Source of the DNA: Nageia nagi
Taxonomy: Eukaryota > Pinophyta
Direction of reading: 5' to 3'
DNA: 64,000 nt
NCBI GenBank assembly: GCA_050084985.1
Contig: JBITNC010000001.1
Location: forward strand, 135,346,001 to 135,410,000
The notes under the pieces are model-generated. The model saw only the letters and a program-made list of their open reading frames with translations. It had not been told where the DNA came from and did not search any database. Positions 35,168-47,374 of the stretch are shown in pieces (position 1 is the stretch's first letter; every line of letters starts with the position of its first letter). The translations under genes were made by a program, and so were the position numbers.

Positions 35168-36476
35168 TATGTATATCTGCATGGATATTATTTATATTAT
35201 TAGTCATACTCATTGTATCAATTAAAAAATATAATACTTAACACTTTAATATAGGAATTTTTTAGTGATTTAACAATTATTGTATGGATTAATACATTAA
35301 GATGATCAATACATTTTCTAATAAATTGGTAGAAATAAAATAAGTAGAAATTTTAGCAACATAATGATATAATAAACCATCTTTCCTAGAATCACTAGCT
35401 TTGTAGGACATTCAATATATTAAATTTTAAATAAAAAATTTCAATAATTTATTTAGTGTTTGATTTTCCCAGAGAATGATATTACTAATTCTAGTAAGAT
35501 TCATTTCTCAAGTGCTTAACATGAGAAGACACTGTATTAAAGAATTAACAAATGGTGTTTTTATAAAACTCCATCATTTTTATTGCTTATGACTCTTCAT
35601 AATATGGTATTTAATTTATTTTTTAACACATATAAGATAGAAAAACTACTTAAGGAATTCGATGTCATTAAATTATAAAGAATTCTTCAAATTCTAGATG
35701 GCATCATAATTTAAATCATTAAATAAACAAATAATGATGATGATAATGATTTATTTCATCTTCATATTCATCTCAAACTAAAACTACTAAGTCAAAGTTT
35801 CCCATAATAAGTGCAAACATGGATTTGATAGTAATGTTAATGGTAATGCCTAGCAAATATTTAATGGTAATTCATAATATAAGAGTATTGCATTCAAGAT
35901 GGGAACTTGCAATTTTATTTTCTAAATAAGTAAATGACAACAATGACTTGAAAGTTATAATATACAAGGTTTTAAAAGGCCAAATGATTTATATTTAAAA
36001 ATATAAGCTTAAATAATTACTTAAATCTTCCATAATTTTATTACAATAAAATTTTAATTTTTTTAAGTTTTTTTTAAACTATATATAGGTATACATACTT
36101 CATATTTCTCCTAGGAAAAAATTGAAATATTTGTAACAAACTAAGTAATTACACTTCCATATTCTTTAAATGTTTGGGTTACTGGTTAATATGGTCATGT
36201 ATGTCTTGTGTCTCATGTTGGATTCCCACTACAAGAAATACATGCTATATAATAAACTGCTACAATTATCATTTCCGTAGATGTTCACATACTTTACCTT
36301 TACCTTTAATTAAATTAATAAATTCTACGTGTTAAGAAAATGAAAATCAAACCCTAGTACAATGTATAAACGTTATATTTTAATTTACTCAAATCATATT
36401 ACAGTAAACATAAATTTATAAACACTATAATATAATGTGCAAGCAATTGGCTCTCGTTGGTCGATAACGGGGGATC
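35168..36476. other. AT-rich intergenic stretch, nothing recognised
   Basis: Low-complexity AT-rich DNA downstream of the UGT pseudogene. I find no ORF of note, no repeat ends and no RNA gene. Confidence 0.6.
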
Positions 36477-38004
36477 CTACTTTGGCCTTTGGCGCATATC
36501 CTGAATGAATGCCTCCGAGTTTTCAAAGGAACATCCTCCTGCCATCACGGTCTTTGCTGCTGCCTCCTTCACTTTCAAAGCGGTTTTCCTCGCCTTTATT
36601 CCTTCGTCACTTTGCATCAATTTCCTCACTGCATTCTCCACCTCCTCCCTTGTCACCAATCTCTCGTCGTCCACGTCCGACTCACTCAAATCCATCCCAA
36701 CCTTCCAAACTTCTTTTGCAAATCTGCAGTTTAGAGATTGGTCGCCGGAATAAGGCCACCCTAACGTTGGTACTCCCATGCTCATGCTCTCCAGCATGGA
36801 ATTCCATCCATTGTGAGTCAGAAATCCTCCCACAGAAGGATGCGAAAGCACTTTCAGCTGCGGTACCCAACTCACTAACAGTGCTCAATCCTTGGTTCTC
36901 TGATTGAAACCCTCTGGCAAAGCAGCAGTTTCTCCATGAGCGAGATCTGAACGGAGTACCCACAGGAAGGGCTGCCCGCTTGCTTCCAGCCCCAACGCCA
37001 TTTCTTGCAACTGCTGTTGGGACTTGACGGCCAAACTGCCAAACGAAACGTACACAACAGAATCCGGAGGGTGCATGTCAAGCCACTTCACACAACTCTC
37101 GTCATCCTCCCACATGCTGCTTTTGACGGACATTTCTTCCTACCAAGAAACCGGACAGAGATACAGGACCTATGGATACTGCTGGGCACCCGTTCACGGA
37201 AAGCGCTGCCGTGGCTTCTCTCCCTTCTAATTCTTCAAAGGTGTTGATGAGGACATAGTCAACCCCCTTATTCACCATTTCAGATTCATACAGAAGGCAC
37301 TTGAACAGGAGTCCCGACGTGTGCTGCTCACGGTAGAAAGACATTAAATCGCTGGGCAATAACGGTGGTATATTCCCCGGCAGACTCCTTATAACTCTGT
37401 CCCTAGAGTTCTTCGCATCTGAAAGCATAATAATCAGTTCCTATGTTGAAATGGATAAAAATGGTGCCAACATTTGCAGGTATTATAAATTACCTTTCAC
37501 TGGAATGTGTCCCTCTGAGAGTAGCAAATGAGCTTGTTTTTGTGCGATGGAAGCAGCGGCGCAAAGAGGCCAGAAGAGAACCCTTGGCAGTCCCATATTG
37601 GCCGCCACAGAGTGGGTGCAGGACATGAAAGCGTCCGAGATGATACATGTAATGGGAGGAATAGTCAAATCGTCCAGAGCAGAGCGCAGCACCATGTCCA
37701 AGGCAGAGGGCCCACAACGCTGCAATGCAGTCGATAGCTCGTCCCAATTGTTGGTCCGACCGTGCGCAGCGGTCAAGCCGTCTGGAAAAGCCAAAAAACT
37801 GAAATTGGCACATCGGGAAGCATGCTCTGCAGATCCAAAAATGCGTTTGTGGCTCCATTCGGTGTTGAGGAAGGTGATGCAATGGAATCCTCTGGTGAGA
37901 AGCAGCTCAGAGAAAATGATGAGAGCCTTGATGTGACCCTGCGCTGTAAACGGCACGACCACCGCATGAAGAGTATGTGTTTGAACCTCTGCGTGGTTCG
38001 CCAT
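36477..38004 (-). pseudogene. UDP-glycosyltransferase (family 1) pseudogene, two exons
   Basis: Exon 1 (38004-37494) begins MANHAEVQTHTLHAVVVPF and carries the QGH block with the catalytic His, and CIISDAF. Exon 2 (37418-36477) has WLDMHPPDSVVYVSFGSLA and a perfect 44-residue PSPG box at 36869-36738, starting WVPQ and ending GDQ. A final Gln in that box usually goes with UDP-glucose. The box reads HNGWNS where many plant UGTs have HCGWNS. The total of ~483 codons is normal for the family, which glucosylates small lipophilic metabolites in the cytosol. Two lesions: a frameshift near 37130-37145 and TGA at 36885-36887, where CGA (Arg) is expected. The style resembles the UGT85 group. A sequencing error could mimic the shift. 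Confidence 0.9.
37419..37493 (-). other. 75-base GT-AG intron of the UGT
   Basis: On the minus strand the exon ends GTGAAAG, followed by GTAATTTATAATACC, and the intron ends TTATTATGCTTTCAG before ATGCGAAGAAC. It is phase 1, and removing it rebuilds Lys-Asp-Ala-Lys across the junction. It is AT-rich like plant introns, and short. Confidence 0.8.
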
Positions 38005-38075
38005 TGTTATGGTGGCCTTCTCTCTGGTAGCCAGAAGATTGAGTCTTCTTCCACAGATGCGTAAGAGAGGGATTC

Positions 38076-38157
38076 ATTTATATGTGCAAGGGTCGGCTGA
38101 CAAAGCCAACAATTCCAAAATATAGACGTCACCTGCAAAGATATCACGCAACGTGAT
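38076..38157 (-). promoter_or_regulatory. UGT promoter elements: TATA box and ACGT site
   Basis: On the minus strand TATAAAT lies at 38082-38076, 72 bases before the ATG, a normal plant distance with a 5' UTR of about 40 bases. Farther upstream GTGACGTC (38132-38125) offers the ACGT core bound by plant bZIP factors. The inverted repeat ATCACG-CAA-CGTGAT lies at 38143-38157. The surviving promoter suggests the gene was lost by recent coding lesions. Confidence 0.5.
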
Positions 38158-39859
38158 GATTGGGTCTCAAATAATTATTTTAATTATCGTTTTCTGTTTT
38201 ATATATATTTTTGAGATTTTCTATTATAGTTGTTCAGGTTTCAGAACAGGCTTCACATTCAATCACATGGGCGCCTTGTGCCGACGAAACAATGGTGAAC
38301 GATGCAGAACCTCGGCTCGTGCTTCTAGTTTTCAACTAGGAATCAAATCTGATCAAATGTTTCTCTGCACCCAAGATTGAAGTCTGGCTCGGACATGCTA
38401 TAAAGCCATGAATTTTGAAATAGAAATGAAGCGGCAACTACTAATTTTTGGTACTGTTCAATCAATATGATGCGTACAGCTTATGTTTTATATTATTTCA
38501 AGTGTTGTATAGGATATCAAGTATATTAAATTTTAAATTTGATGGTTGGTTTTCTTGAATTTAAATGTAAAATCTTTTTATGTAAAGGTTTTTGAAGTTT
38601 TTTTTAAATTTCAGATTTTTTAATTAATTTAAAATTTTCCATTTTAATTAAAAAAAAAGACGTCACGGCTAACAAGTTATTTCAAGGAATTTAACTATAA
38701 TATAATGATGACTAGTTTTGTGAGTTTCTTAAAAAAATTATTAAGATAATGGTTATTCATTTTGATGATTTTCTTCTTATACGAGGATTAAGCTATTAAG
38801 ATATACATATTTCTATTATAGTATTTTATTTAATAATCATAGTTCATTTTTTTTTAAATGATTAAGCTTTATATTAATAAAATCTTAAGTCATACAAAAG
38901 TAAAGTAGATGGAAAAATTACATCCCATGTAAAATTGTATACAATAGCAAAAAAAGACACATCAATCTTATTGACAACACATTGCTTGACACTTGGTAGG
39001 ACTTGGAAAAAGTCACCTCACAACACAATACCAAAAAATAATTTAAAATTTTAAAAAACCATCACAACTTGTGACACAACTAAACCACAAAGAAACTACA
39101 CTATACATTTAACCCACATATAACATCGTGCAAGGCAATGACTACCCATAGTAGAGATGACTACAACATGCATTTAATCATTAATAGGATGAGGAGAGGG
39201 GTTAGCTGGTGGCATGAGAGCTAAGGGAATTTCCTTATTATCTTTACTGATATATGATCTTGCTCATTAAACTTCTCATTATGCTTCCAAATGTTTTGCA
39301 GGATACACAGCCAATGGGTATGATTTAGTGTATCTTGAATATCCCATCAATCAGGATCAGTACTGGTCATGGGTTTACTGGCAGTAAATAAAGTTACCAA
39401 CCATCCATTTGTAGCTATCTCTTCCTCATTTGGAATGGTATACCATCCATTGCCAATAGGATTAGTAGGACATCCACTACCATGACCTTCAATTTGGTCA
39501 CCTCAACCATCATCATGTCGATCTTCCCAACCTTCATTACAACATGAGAAAATCGGGTGATTTTCCCACCTTGAGTGGTGTGAGGGGGAGGTTGGTCAAG
39601 AATAGATATCATTTGTGCATGCATTTTTAGATGAAAAGGGGCTCTATTTTCAATACATGGTCTCTAAACTACATATAAGAAGCTTTATTCTCGCTTCTGT
39701 GGGGCTAGGTAATGATATTGTCTAGAGCATGAGTGCTTTGGGGGAGTGGTATTTGATGGGACTCGACTAATAGAACATGGGTCACTCTCCTAGTGGCTAA
39801 CGAGCTATTAAAGGTTTTTCACTTCCAACGTAACCTTGTTAACTTGATCTATGATTTGG
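38158..39859. other. AT-rich stretch, nothing firmly recognised
   Basis: No gene motif up to 39,180. From 39,180 to 39,860 short minus-strand frames may belong to the LINE remnant that follows, but I cannot assign them. Confidence 0.5.
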
Positions 39860-39861
39860 AA

Positions 39862-40140
39862 CTAGATATTATGAAACATAATTAACTTATCAACTAACAA
39901 GAAATCCACAGAAGGAAGTTTGCTAGAAAAAGCCACTGCATTTCTTTCTTTCCATAAATGAAAAAGAATTCTAATTTTGAACATATTCCAAAATTCTTCA
40001 ATCTTTTTAAAAAAATCTAGAGAATCTCTAAGAAGATTACATAGCCATGTTAAAGGTTGCTTAAGAAATGAGTGGAAAAAAGAATCCATCCACTACTAAG
40101 CTTTACGAGATTTTTCACAAAGCCAAAAAATTTGCATAAA
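39862..40140 (-). pseudogene. LINE (non-LTR retrotransposon) C-terminal fragment
   Basis: Read on the minus strand, EETFMQIFWLCEKSRKA, two stops, then WMDSFFHSF, and FHLWKERNAVAF near 39,935. The pattern of E-x3-H/Q-x-F-x-x-C, a spaced Trp, then W-K-x-R-N-x-x-x-F is that of the zinc-binding region after RT in plant LINE ORF2 proteins (zf-RVT). It is the only part found; the RT itself is absent, so the fragment is an isolated 3' piece. Confidence 0.5.
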
Positions 40141-41094
40141 GGTTTCCTCTTTTAGAGGTGTTAAATTGATTTTTAATTAATTTAGGAGTCATTTATATTT
40201 TAATATCGATCATAGGTGATATATCTAACTTAAGGACATAATTTAATACCTCAAGGGTGGATACCTGATTAGCAAGGGTAATCATAATATTTAAGAGTTA
40301 TTTTACATTTCTAGGTTGGCTCAACCAACCATAAATTAGAACAAGGCATCTCCTTTTTGGTTAGGTAAAAGGAGGACAAAACATTTGAAGATAATCTATG
40401 TTATCTTTTTATCAAAACCCTTGTATTGCATAACATATTTCCTCTCTTAGAAATGAAACCATTTAGGAGAAATTCCATCTTACAAATGAAATCCCTTTAG
40501 GTGGAAAAGGCCTTAGTGCCTTGTATAATCATAAACTTAGACTAAAAAGCCCTAGTGCAATTTGAGTGAAGAACTACCTTAGTTGTTTAGCTTGGAAGGT
40601 GGAGTTTAGATCTTAGCATCCAGTCTTAGCCCTAGGAGTGAGACTCCTAGCATAAGGAAATAGTTTGGTGTTATTTTGGATTCTTCATTACGGTGTTCTC
40701 ATCTCCCTAATGAGATGTCACCCCCTTGGAGATATTTTGAGCTCCTTGAGATTACATTCTTTATTTATCTGATTATTTCAAAAATATGGTTATTTATCTC
40801 ATAAATCACATCAACTTTGGAATATTATTATCTTGAGTTATTTTACCCTATTTTTAGTATTTTGAGTAATTTCCTAATTCATTCTATTTTATGAGTAATT
40901 TGGAACTTATTTGAGAAATTTTGATATTCTTCATAAGCTAGGGTATCATTTAATCATTTTAAGAATTTATGTAAGTTTGGAGTAATAAGGTTACATTAGA
41001 ATTTGTATATTTTGTTATAAATCTTACTTGCCCTAGTCTAGAATATTACAATTTTACATGGATAAGCTTACATGTAAGGAATTACTTTAACTAT
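40141..41094. other. AT-rich stretch, nothing recognised
   Basis: No coding motif, repeat end or RNA gene seen. It ends at the dispersed repeat that also occurs at 18420-18520. Confidence 0.55.
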
Positions 41095-41399
41095 ACAAAT
41101 ACCATATTGATCATGTGCATGCAATTGGTATATGATTTCTTTATCCATAATATTTTTGAAATATAAAAATAGATGGCCTCTCTTTGGTTTTTAGAGGAAA
41201 ATACATATCATTGACACAAAAAAATATTAATTCATGAACTACTATCTCACAATCATCATATACAAGAAACAAGCAATCCAAAGAATGTTGGAATCTGATC
41301 TTCCCAACTTCATCAACCTTTAGCATGTTCCAAACATCCAAAACCCTTGAAATGGTTCACATTGGCCTTCTTCTCATACAAAGCCTTGTATATGTCATG

Positions 41400-42420
41400 T
41401 TCTCCAAACTATAAGTAAGACTTTTTTTCAAAATTTACATTATTATATGGACTACATAAGGCCAATAGACATTACAGAACATTTTGGTTTACGATATGCT
41501 TCTATTCATCTCAACTAGAGTCCTATTCTTCTTTTTTGCTACTCTATTTTATTATGGAGTATAAGAAGAAGTGATTTGCCTCTCTATGTTACTATTCTTG
41601 CAAAAATCTAAAAAGTCATTGGAACAAAACTCTCCATCCCTATCAATATTGAAATATTTTATTCTTGTACCACTGTGATTCTCAACCAAATTATTGAATA
41701 TATTGAAACATACAAATGCTTAGTCTTTTTATTTTAGTAGAAATAACAAGTAAATCCTTGAATAATAATTAATTAATATAAGAGAGTATGAGATCTTATA
41801 CAAACTAAAAGTTTGCATAGGATCACAAATGTTAGAATGGATAAATTGAAAGGGATATGAAGCTCTCCAAGATTGACCTTTAGGAAAATTATATCTAGAA
41901 TACTTTACTAAAGCACATCCCTAACAAATAGCCTTTTGATACTCTACCTTTTGTAATCCATACATCATCTCATGAGATGTCAACAACTTAAAACTTGCAA
42001 AGTTCAAATGTTCAAACCTCAAATGATGAAGCTATTTTTTTCTCCATAATCATATTTGCAATGAAGATCCCTTATTCTCAATATTTCAATAGAAATAATA
42101 TATTATTTGATATATGAACAATTATGACTAGCTTATTCCCATGGTTCTTCTCAAGAATGACACACTTTCCATCTGAAAAAAACTAGTATGTAGTTTTTCT
42201 CCATAATTTGGCCTACAGTCAACACACTATGTTTTAAATTTGGAGTATAATAGATAATATTTACCTTCTTCTTCCTTTTTCTTATATTCATTGTCATGAC
42301 TCCTATGGTTGACAGCTATAAGTATTTATCATCCCAAAGTTTGATGCTTGATTTGTAAGAATGATATAATGAAGATAGTATCTCCCCCTTACTAGTCATG
42401 TGATTTGAACAACCAGTGTC
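41400..42420 (-). pseudogene. copia protease and integrase, minus strand
   Basis: The minus strand reads IHDTGCSNHMTSKGEILSSL near 42,420-42,360, the copia protease active site D-T-G-C. After it come VGQIMEKNY, then the pre-integrase block LRFEHLNFASFKLLTSH near 42,020, and integrase core pieces (YFNIDRDGEF near 41,650; YTP then SRVAKKKNRTLVEMN near 41,560). The catalytic Asp of DGEF is visible, and Asn-Arg-Thr marks the Glu region (NG-AE-KNRT), where the Glu is lost. Many stops. Confidence 0.7.
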
Positions 42421-42479
42421 ATGTATCTATTTCTCTTTAAGAATCTTATCAACTTTTCTATATGATAAGAAAAAAATTT

Positions 42480-43465
42480 CATTTTTTACAATAATCTCCT
42501 CTTCTTCTTAATTTTAATCCTTCCTTCATTTACAACCTTTATTATATAATCTATTTCAAAGTGTCCAAATTATTTGCAATGGAAATATTGCATATTATCA
42601 TGTCGAATTTGCCTCTTCCTCTTACTTTTGTAGTTCCAACACCTCTTCTTCTACAATAATTATAGTCTCTTTATTGGCCATTTTTCTATCCATTATAACT
42701 TCCATCATCCTCCTTATAAGCAAAATATTTCTCCTTAGCACCTTCAACTTCTCTAAGAGGTTTTTCCAATTTCACATAAGGAAACTTGAGATAGACAATA
42801 AATTGATCAAATTCAACATTAGATAGGTTTTTTCTCTCTTTAATAATGATAAAAATATCCTTTTGTGTGGGGTAAATTTTTGTTAACATCTTCTTGATAA
42901 CAAAAACCTTGTCTAGCCTTTCTCCAATAGTTTCCATCTTGTTGAAAACAACCTTCACTTGAACATAATAATCTTTAGTACTTTCATTATCTTGTATCTT
43001 GAAATTCTTAAATGCTTTTCTGATAATTTTCCATTTCACTTGTATCAACTATTCACTTTCTTAGTAACCATCCTTCAATACTTTACATGCTTCTTTTTCT
43101 ATTGTACAAACAATAATCCTTAGAAAAATGATATTTTACAAATATAATTGAAGATGATATGGTAACAAGAAATTCTTCTTTTATGCCTCTTCTATTTTCC
43201 TAACAACAACAATGAGAGTGTTCCAAGCATCTAGTTAAGTGTAGCCATCCTTTACAATATCCCAAACATCTTTCCCCATTAATAAATTCTTCAATTTGAT
43301 GCTCCAATAGACATAATCAACTCCATCAAATTCAATAATGGGAAGTAATTTTATGTTGTTGGTCATTGTTACACAAAACAATAAGAAACCTTCAACAAAT
43401 CTTGAAACAACTTTGTAAATTATAAGGAGAACCATAGGCTTTCTCAAACCCTCTAGACAAAACAA
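42480..43465 (-). pseudogene. copia gag, minus strand
   Basis: The N-terminal frame (43465-43235) reads NNIKLLPIIEFDGVDYVYWS, then LLMGKDVWDIVKDGY, a clear copia gag opening (F-x-G-x-N/D-Y-x-x-W). The next frame (43048-42686) continues the UBN2-type core: YYVQVKVVFNKMETIGERLD and VEFDQFIVYL. A degraded zinc knuckle follows near 42,590-42,540. A gap with stops at 43,230-43,050 separates the frames. Confidence 0.75.
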
Positions 43466-43477
43466 GCTTTGATACCA
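43466..43477 (-). promoter_or_regulatory. primer-binding site (initiator Met tRNA type)
   Basis: The minus strand reads TGGTATCAAAGC, one base off TGGTATCAGAGC, which pairs with the 3' end of plant initiator tRNA-Met and is the usual copia primer site. It lies directly before the gag opening. Confidence 0.75.
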
Positions 43478-43480
43478 AAT

Positions 43481-44105
43481 AAAATTTTATAGAATAAATA
43501 AAAAATATTAATCTAAATATAGATAAAATACACAATAATAAAAAGAAATGAAATAATGAAGCATTCACACTATGTATTCAAATCTAGAGCTTAATACAAT
43601 ACAATATTGGAAATCAACTAGCCAACAACATAACACTCCAACAATACATTTATATAATCCAAAATAAGAATGTAATCTAAAAGAGTAAACTAAACACCTA
43701 TACTATAAAATGTAACACCTATATTATAAAATGTAACACCTACATAAGAACCTGTAGTTACCTACTGTACAATGCAGTTTCAATATGCATAGCATATTAA
43801 CATATACACATAGAGTATTTACATATATAAAAATGATTTTTGTATATATGTATAACATATTTACATAGTACAATTGGCCATAAAAATATTTGATATATGC
43901 AAAATATTTCCATGATATGCATATGGGGAATTAGAGATGATATACATATGTGGAATTAGATCATATACATATATAATGTTATGCAATATGCATAAAGTAT
44001 TTGTGCTTCTATATACACAAGGTTTTTTCTTGCATAATAAGAACTAAAAATAGGTAAGATATATGGGGAAATTCAAGGTGAAGTTACGAAGATCATATCC
44101 CAACA
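43481..44105 (-). repeat. probable 5' LTR of the minus-strand copia element
   Basis: On the minus strand it would start TGTTGGGATATGATC at 44105, a common copia LTR opening, and end near 43481 just before the primer-binding site. That gives about 625 bases. The inner end is uncertain because no CA is visible at the boundary and no second LTR is available for comparison. Confidence 0.5.
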
Positions 44106-44274
44106 ATGTGTAAGAAAAATATTTAGCCATCATAATAACAACTCTTGGCTATAATGCCTGGCCTTAGTTAGCACACATTTAGCAAGTTATTAGCATATTA
44201 TTCTTGATATTTAAAAATTTTAAAAATAAATTACAAAAATACCATAAATAAAATTTTATATTAAAAAATCATTT

Positions 44275-44360
44275 TTAATCACCTAGATTTTTTATCTCAC
44301 TGGATATATAATGAAAAGAACAAGAATTGCATAATCAAAAGATTAATTACTATGAAAAAT
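44275..44360. repeat. copy of the dispersed repeat seen at 18290-18400
   Basis: Shared words include GATATATAATG-AAAGAA and AATTGCATAATC-AAAGA. The other half of that repeat lies at 41095-41200, on the far side of the copia element. Confidence 0.4.
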
Positions 44361-44654
44361 GTATGATTGAAATTGAAATATACTTCCTTGAATGATGGAC
44401 CATTGTAGAATAAATTTTATTATAAGGCTACTTTTGTGCCTCCTTTTTTATTTAATTTCCTTATTTTTCCATGGAATAATTCAGCAACCAAAGAAAAAAC
44501 TTTCATCTTATAGCTAAAAGGATTGACATGGAAAACCTATCAACTTTAAGGTTTATGATAACGATCCTGAAAATTCATGAAAATAGTAGCTATAAGTGTA
44601 TATTACATATTAAATTATATAAAATTTGTGAAATAAATATGATAACTAATATTC

Positions 44655-45290
44655 ATACTAGTTCCCCTTAATGAAAGAGTACATCCAATCTAAAAGAGAT
44701 CATCTTTATGGATTTGTTCAAAATAAATTTTACAATACATTCAATGGAAAGAATACTACTTATAGTCTTAAATCTCCCTATTCAAATGCAACAACATTCC
44801 TTAAATACCTCCAATAAACTCTTCAAGGTGCTTCTCATCTTCAAACTTAACTCAAGTAGTTTGATTTTTCTCCTCACACCTCCCATTATGTGGCTCAAGA
44901 AGTTTCAATTTTGGTTATTCAATGGTTTCTCATTAATTGTCACTCTAAGAGCTTAGGAAGATCTACCATCTCCTAATTCCAATTCTATTTTTTTTCTTCC
45001 TTTTTAAACTCAACTAGAATTAAGTCCCTAGGAAGTTTTGTTGAAGTATATTTGAAGCCTCTTGATTTGCACCTAGTGCTTCATCTTCCAAAGTAACTCA
45101 AAAATACCAAGAATTGTTTCACCTTAAATTTTCCTCATTTATAAATGGACCACTTGTAGATTATTTTTGGGAAAGAATGTACTATGATAAATCCTCTTCC
45201 TATAGAATTATGATACCAAATTTGGATGCCAACCTTGTTCTTGTTCATAAATTAGGAATATAACAAAATTGATCCAATTTTGGACCATAC
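44655..45290. repeat. direct repeat, left copy
   Basis: It matches 47375-48020 in the same orientation, for example TTTGGATGCCAACCTT near 45215 and 47960. Both copies flank the gag/protease remnant on the minus strand. They may be LTRs or pieces of tandem element copies: the minus translations share SH-GG-R-KIK-LE-SL, which hints at coding sequence. Confidence 0.55.
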
Positions 45291-45449
45291 CATTACAATA
45301 CAAAGTCATTTGATCACCAAATTATTATAGATAATAATAAGTATGTGTAATAATAGTTCCCTAAGAATATTCATACCACCCTTATCCTTAGGGATGATAA
45401 GCTACAATAGTCCATGGACTCCATAATACAACCCCTACAAAAAGGAATG

Positions 45450-47040
45450 AATGAAAACTGAGACCCTCCAATAGGTGCAAATCATTAGTGATATCCCACA
45501 GAACTTTCACTCCCATTATAGCCTTCTTAATCTTGTGATGTCTTAATTTTTCACAAGAATTACTTTAATATCTTTCTTGATGTTTCATTTCCACAAGTGT
45601 GAGTTTTCTTTAAGAATTTATCAAAGACTTATCTCCCATTGTTACAAAAGGATTTTTACCTTTTCTTTTGATGACATCAAGAGTTACAAAATCTAATACA
45701 ACCTCATAAATGTAATCAATATTGATAGTAAAATTCAACTTGCATTAGTGAATGACTTGCATATGAACCTTCTTGCACACTAACTCTATTGGATATGGTT
45801 TTTAATGAGGGTGAGTCTCTAAGCCCAACTTCTTCACTAAATCTTATGAAATCATATTCACTTGTGAATGTGGACTAAAAAGAGCATCAACCTTGGTCTA
45901 CTTTGCTTGAATCTTGATGTAGAATGTTTGAACCCTCTTATTATCTTCATCATTTGAATAAGAGCATCTCATAGCCATGCAATTGATCCTTTCATCAAAA
46001 TTTAAATAATCCAATAACATCATAATATTCTAGATTGTCTTCACTAAATATTTTTGTTAGTGATGTGTTATTCTTTTCATCATCCTTCTTTTTCTTATAA
46101 GAAATTAATTTTGTACATGGATTTTTTAACATTTCCATCATCATGACCATCTCAATCATAATGACTACAATACCATTTCTTACCATCACATTTCTTCTTT
46201 GTTGTAGAATTAACTTTACCATCTCCTCTTGGCTTCTTATTATAATATTTCTCCTCTTTGTTGGACTTTTCACAAGCCTCCAAGTATAGAGCTTAAATAC
46301 GAACCTGATCTAAATTACTAATATTAAAATGAAAATTAGTATGATGAAGATGAATATGCAACCCTCCATTGTATTTCCAAACTATCTCTTGGCTTTTCAA
46401 GAAAGCATCAATAAGTGCAACCCTCTTTTTGAATTCATTTATGTATTCTTGGATACTTTTCCCTTCATCTTATTTGAAATGGAACCATTTAATGGTTCTT
46501 ATTTTGGTTATGTCCAAGAGGAAAAATTTGAATTTGTAGAAGCTCCTTTAAACTCCTTTAACTTGAGACACTAATCTCATCACCAATCTTGATGGTATCA
46601 TTATAATATGCTTTCCACCAAGCATGTCTTTCCACTTTAATAGAAAATACCTGAATTTCATTATTACCATTTATAATATTTTTCACTCTAAAAATATATC
46701 TCCATTTGTTTTGATAAATGATTCAAGTTTTTAGTATTAATTTCACCTCCAAAAGATTTAAAATCAAAATTTATCTATAGTTTTAGAGGTAATTTTTGTG
46801 CTTGTTGTGAACTCTCTCCTAAGTAAAATTTCTTGCTTACTTTGATGGTCTTCAATTCTACAAATTTCTTGATTAAGTGTTAGAGAATTAAATTTTCATT
46901 CTTTTAAGTCTCCTCTTCAACTCATCATTATCCATAGGCATTTCCCTCTTATTACTCAACTAAATTCTAGAACTAATATTAGCATCTACCTTCACCAAAT
47001 TCCTTTCACTCCTAGAATTGGTGTTTGGAATACAAATATA
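45450..47040 (-). pseudogene. Ty3/gypsy gag and protease remnant, minus strand
   Basis: Read on the minus strand, 46,470-45,995 gives YINEFKKRVALIDAF, EACEKSNKEEKYYNKKP and the knuckle-like CDGKKWYCSHYD with GH, as in plant gypsy gag. Upstream (46,800-46,500) are further gag pieces. After it, at 45,880-45,640, VDALFSPHSQVNMIS and DLVKKLGLETHPH recall a protease of the conifer-type gypsy families, but the catalytic D-T-G is S-P-H. RT was not found. Confidence 0.6.
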
Positions 47041-47374
47041 ATCACAACTTTATTTTGCAATGGATTATTAATTTCTCCAATAAAATCAATACTTATGTAA
47101 TACAATGTGATCTATAAATCTCAATAAGAAAATTTATTCATGAGATCATCACATAAAGATATAATTTATCTTTATGTAAAAAATCCATTAACTTTTACTA
47201 TTAGAAAAGGATTGATGGTGGCCTAAATTACATAGAAAAAAGATCTTTGATGGTAATTTATGCGCTAAAATGACTATTGGAAGTCTACTTTCTTAGGAAA
47301 TAAGTGCTCAAGTTTTTATTACTAAAATAATATTATATGAAGCATAAACTTGATATAAAATTGCATGCACATAT

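Larger units (their letters stand above)
41140..44105 (-). mobile_element. Ty1/copia element, 5' part, minus strand
   Basis: On the minus strand one finds a probable LTR (44105-43481), a primer-binding site (43477-43466), gag (43465-42480), protease (near 42,400-42,130) and integrase (42,040-41,400). RT and the 3' LTR are missing; after about 41,140 the sequence changes to a dispersed repeat. So the element is cut off in its second half by deletion or later rearrangement. Confidence 0.8.

Noticed and set aside
36489-38064. Several plus-strand open frames across the UGT locus
   Set aside because: They are antisense shadows of the GC-richer UGT exons, with low-complexity Ser/Leu composition.
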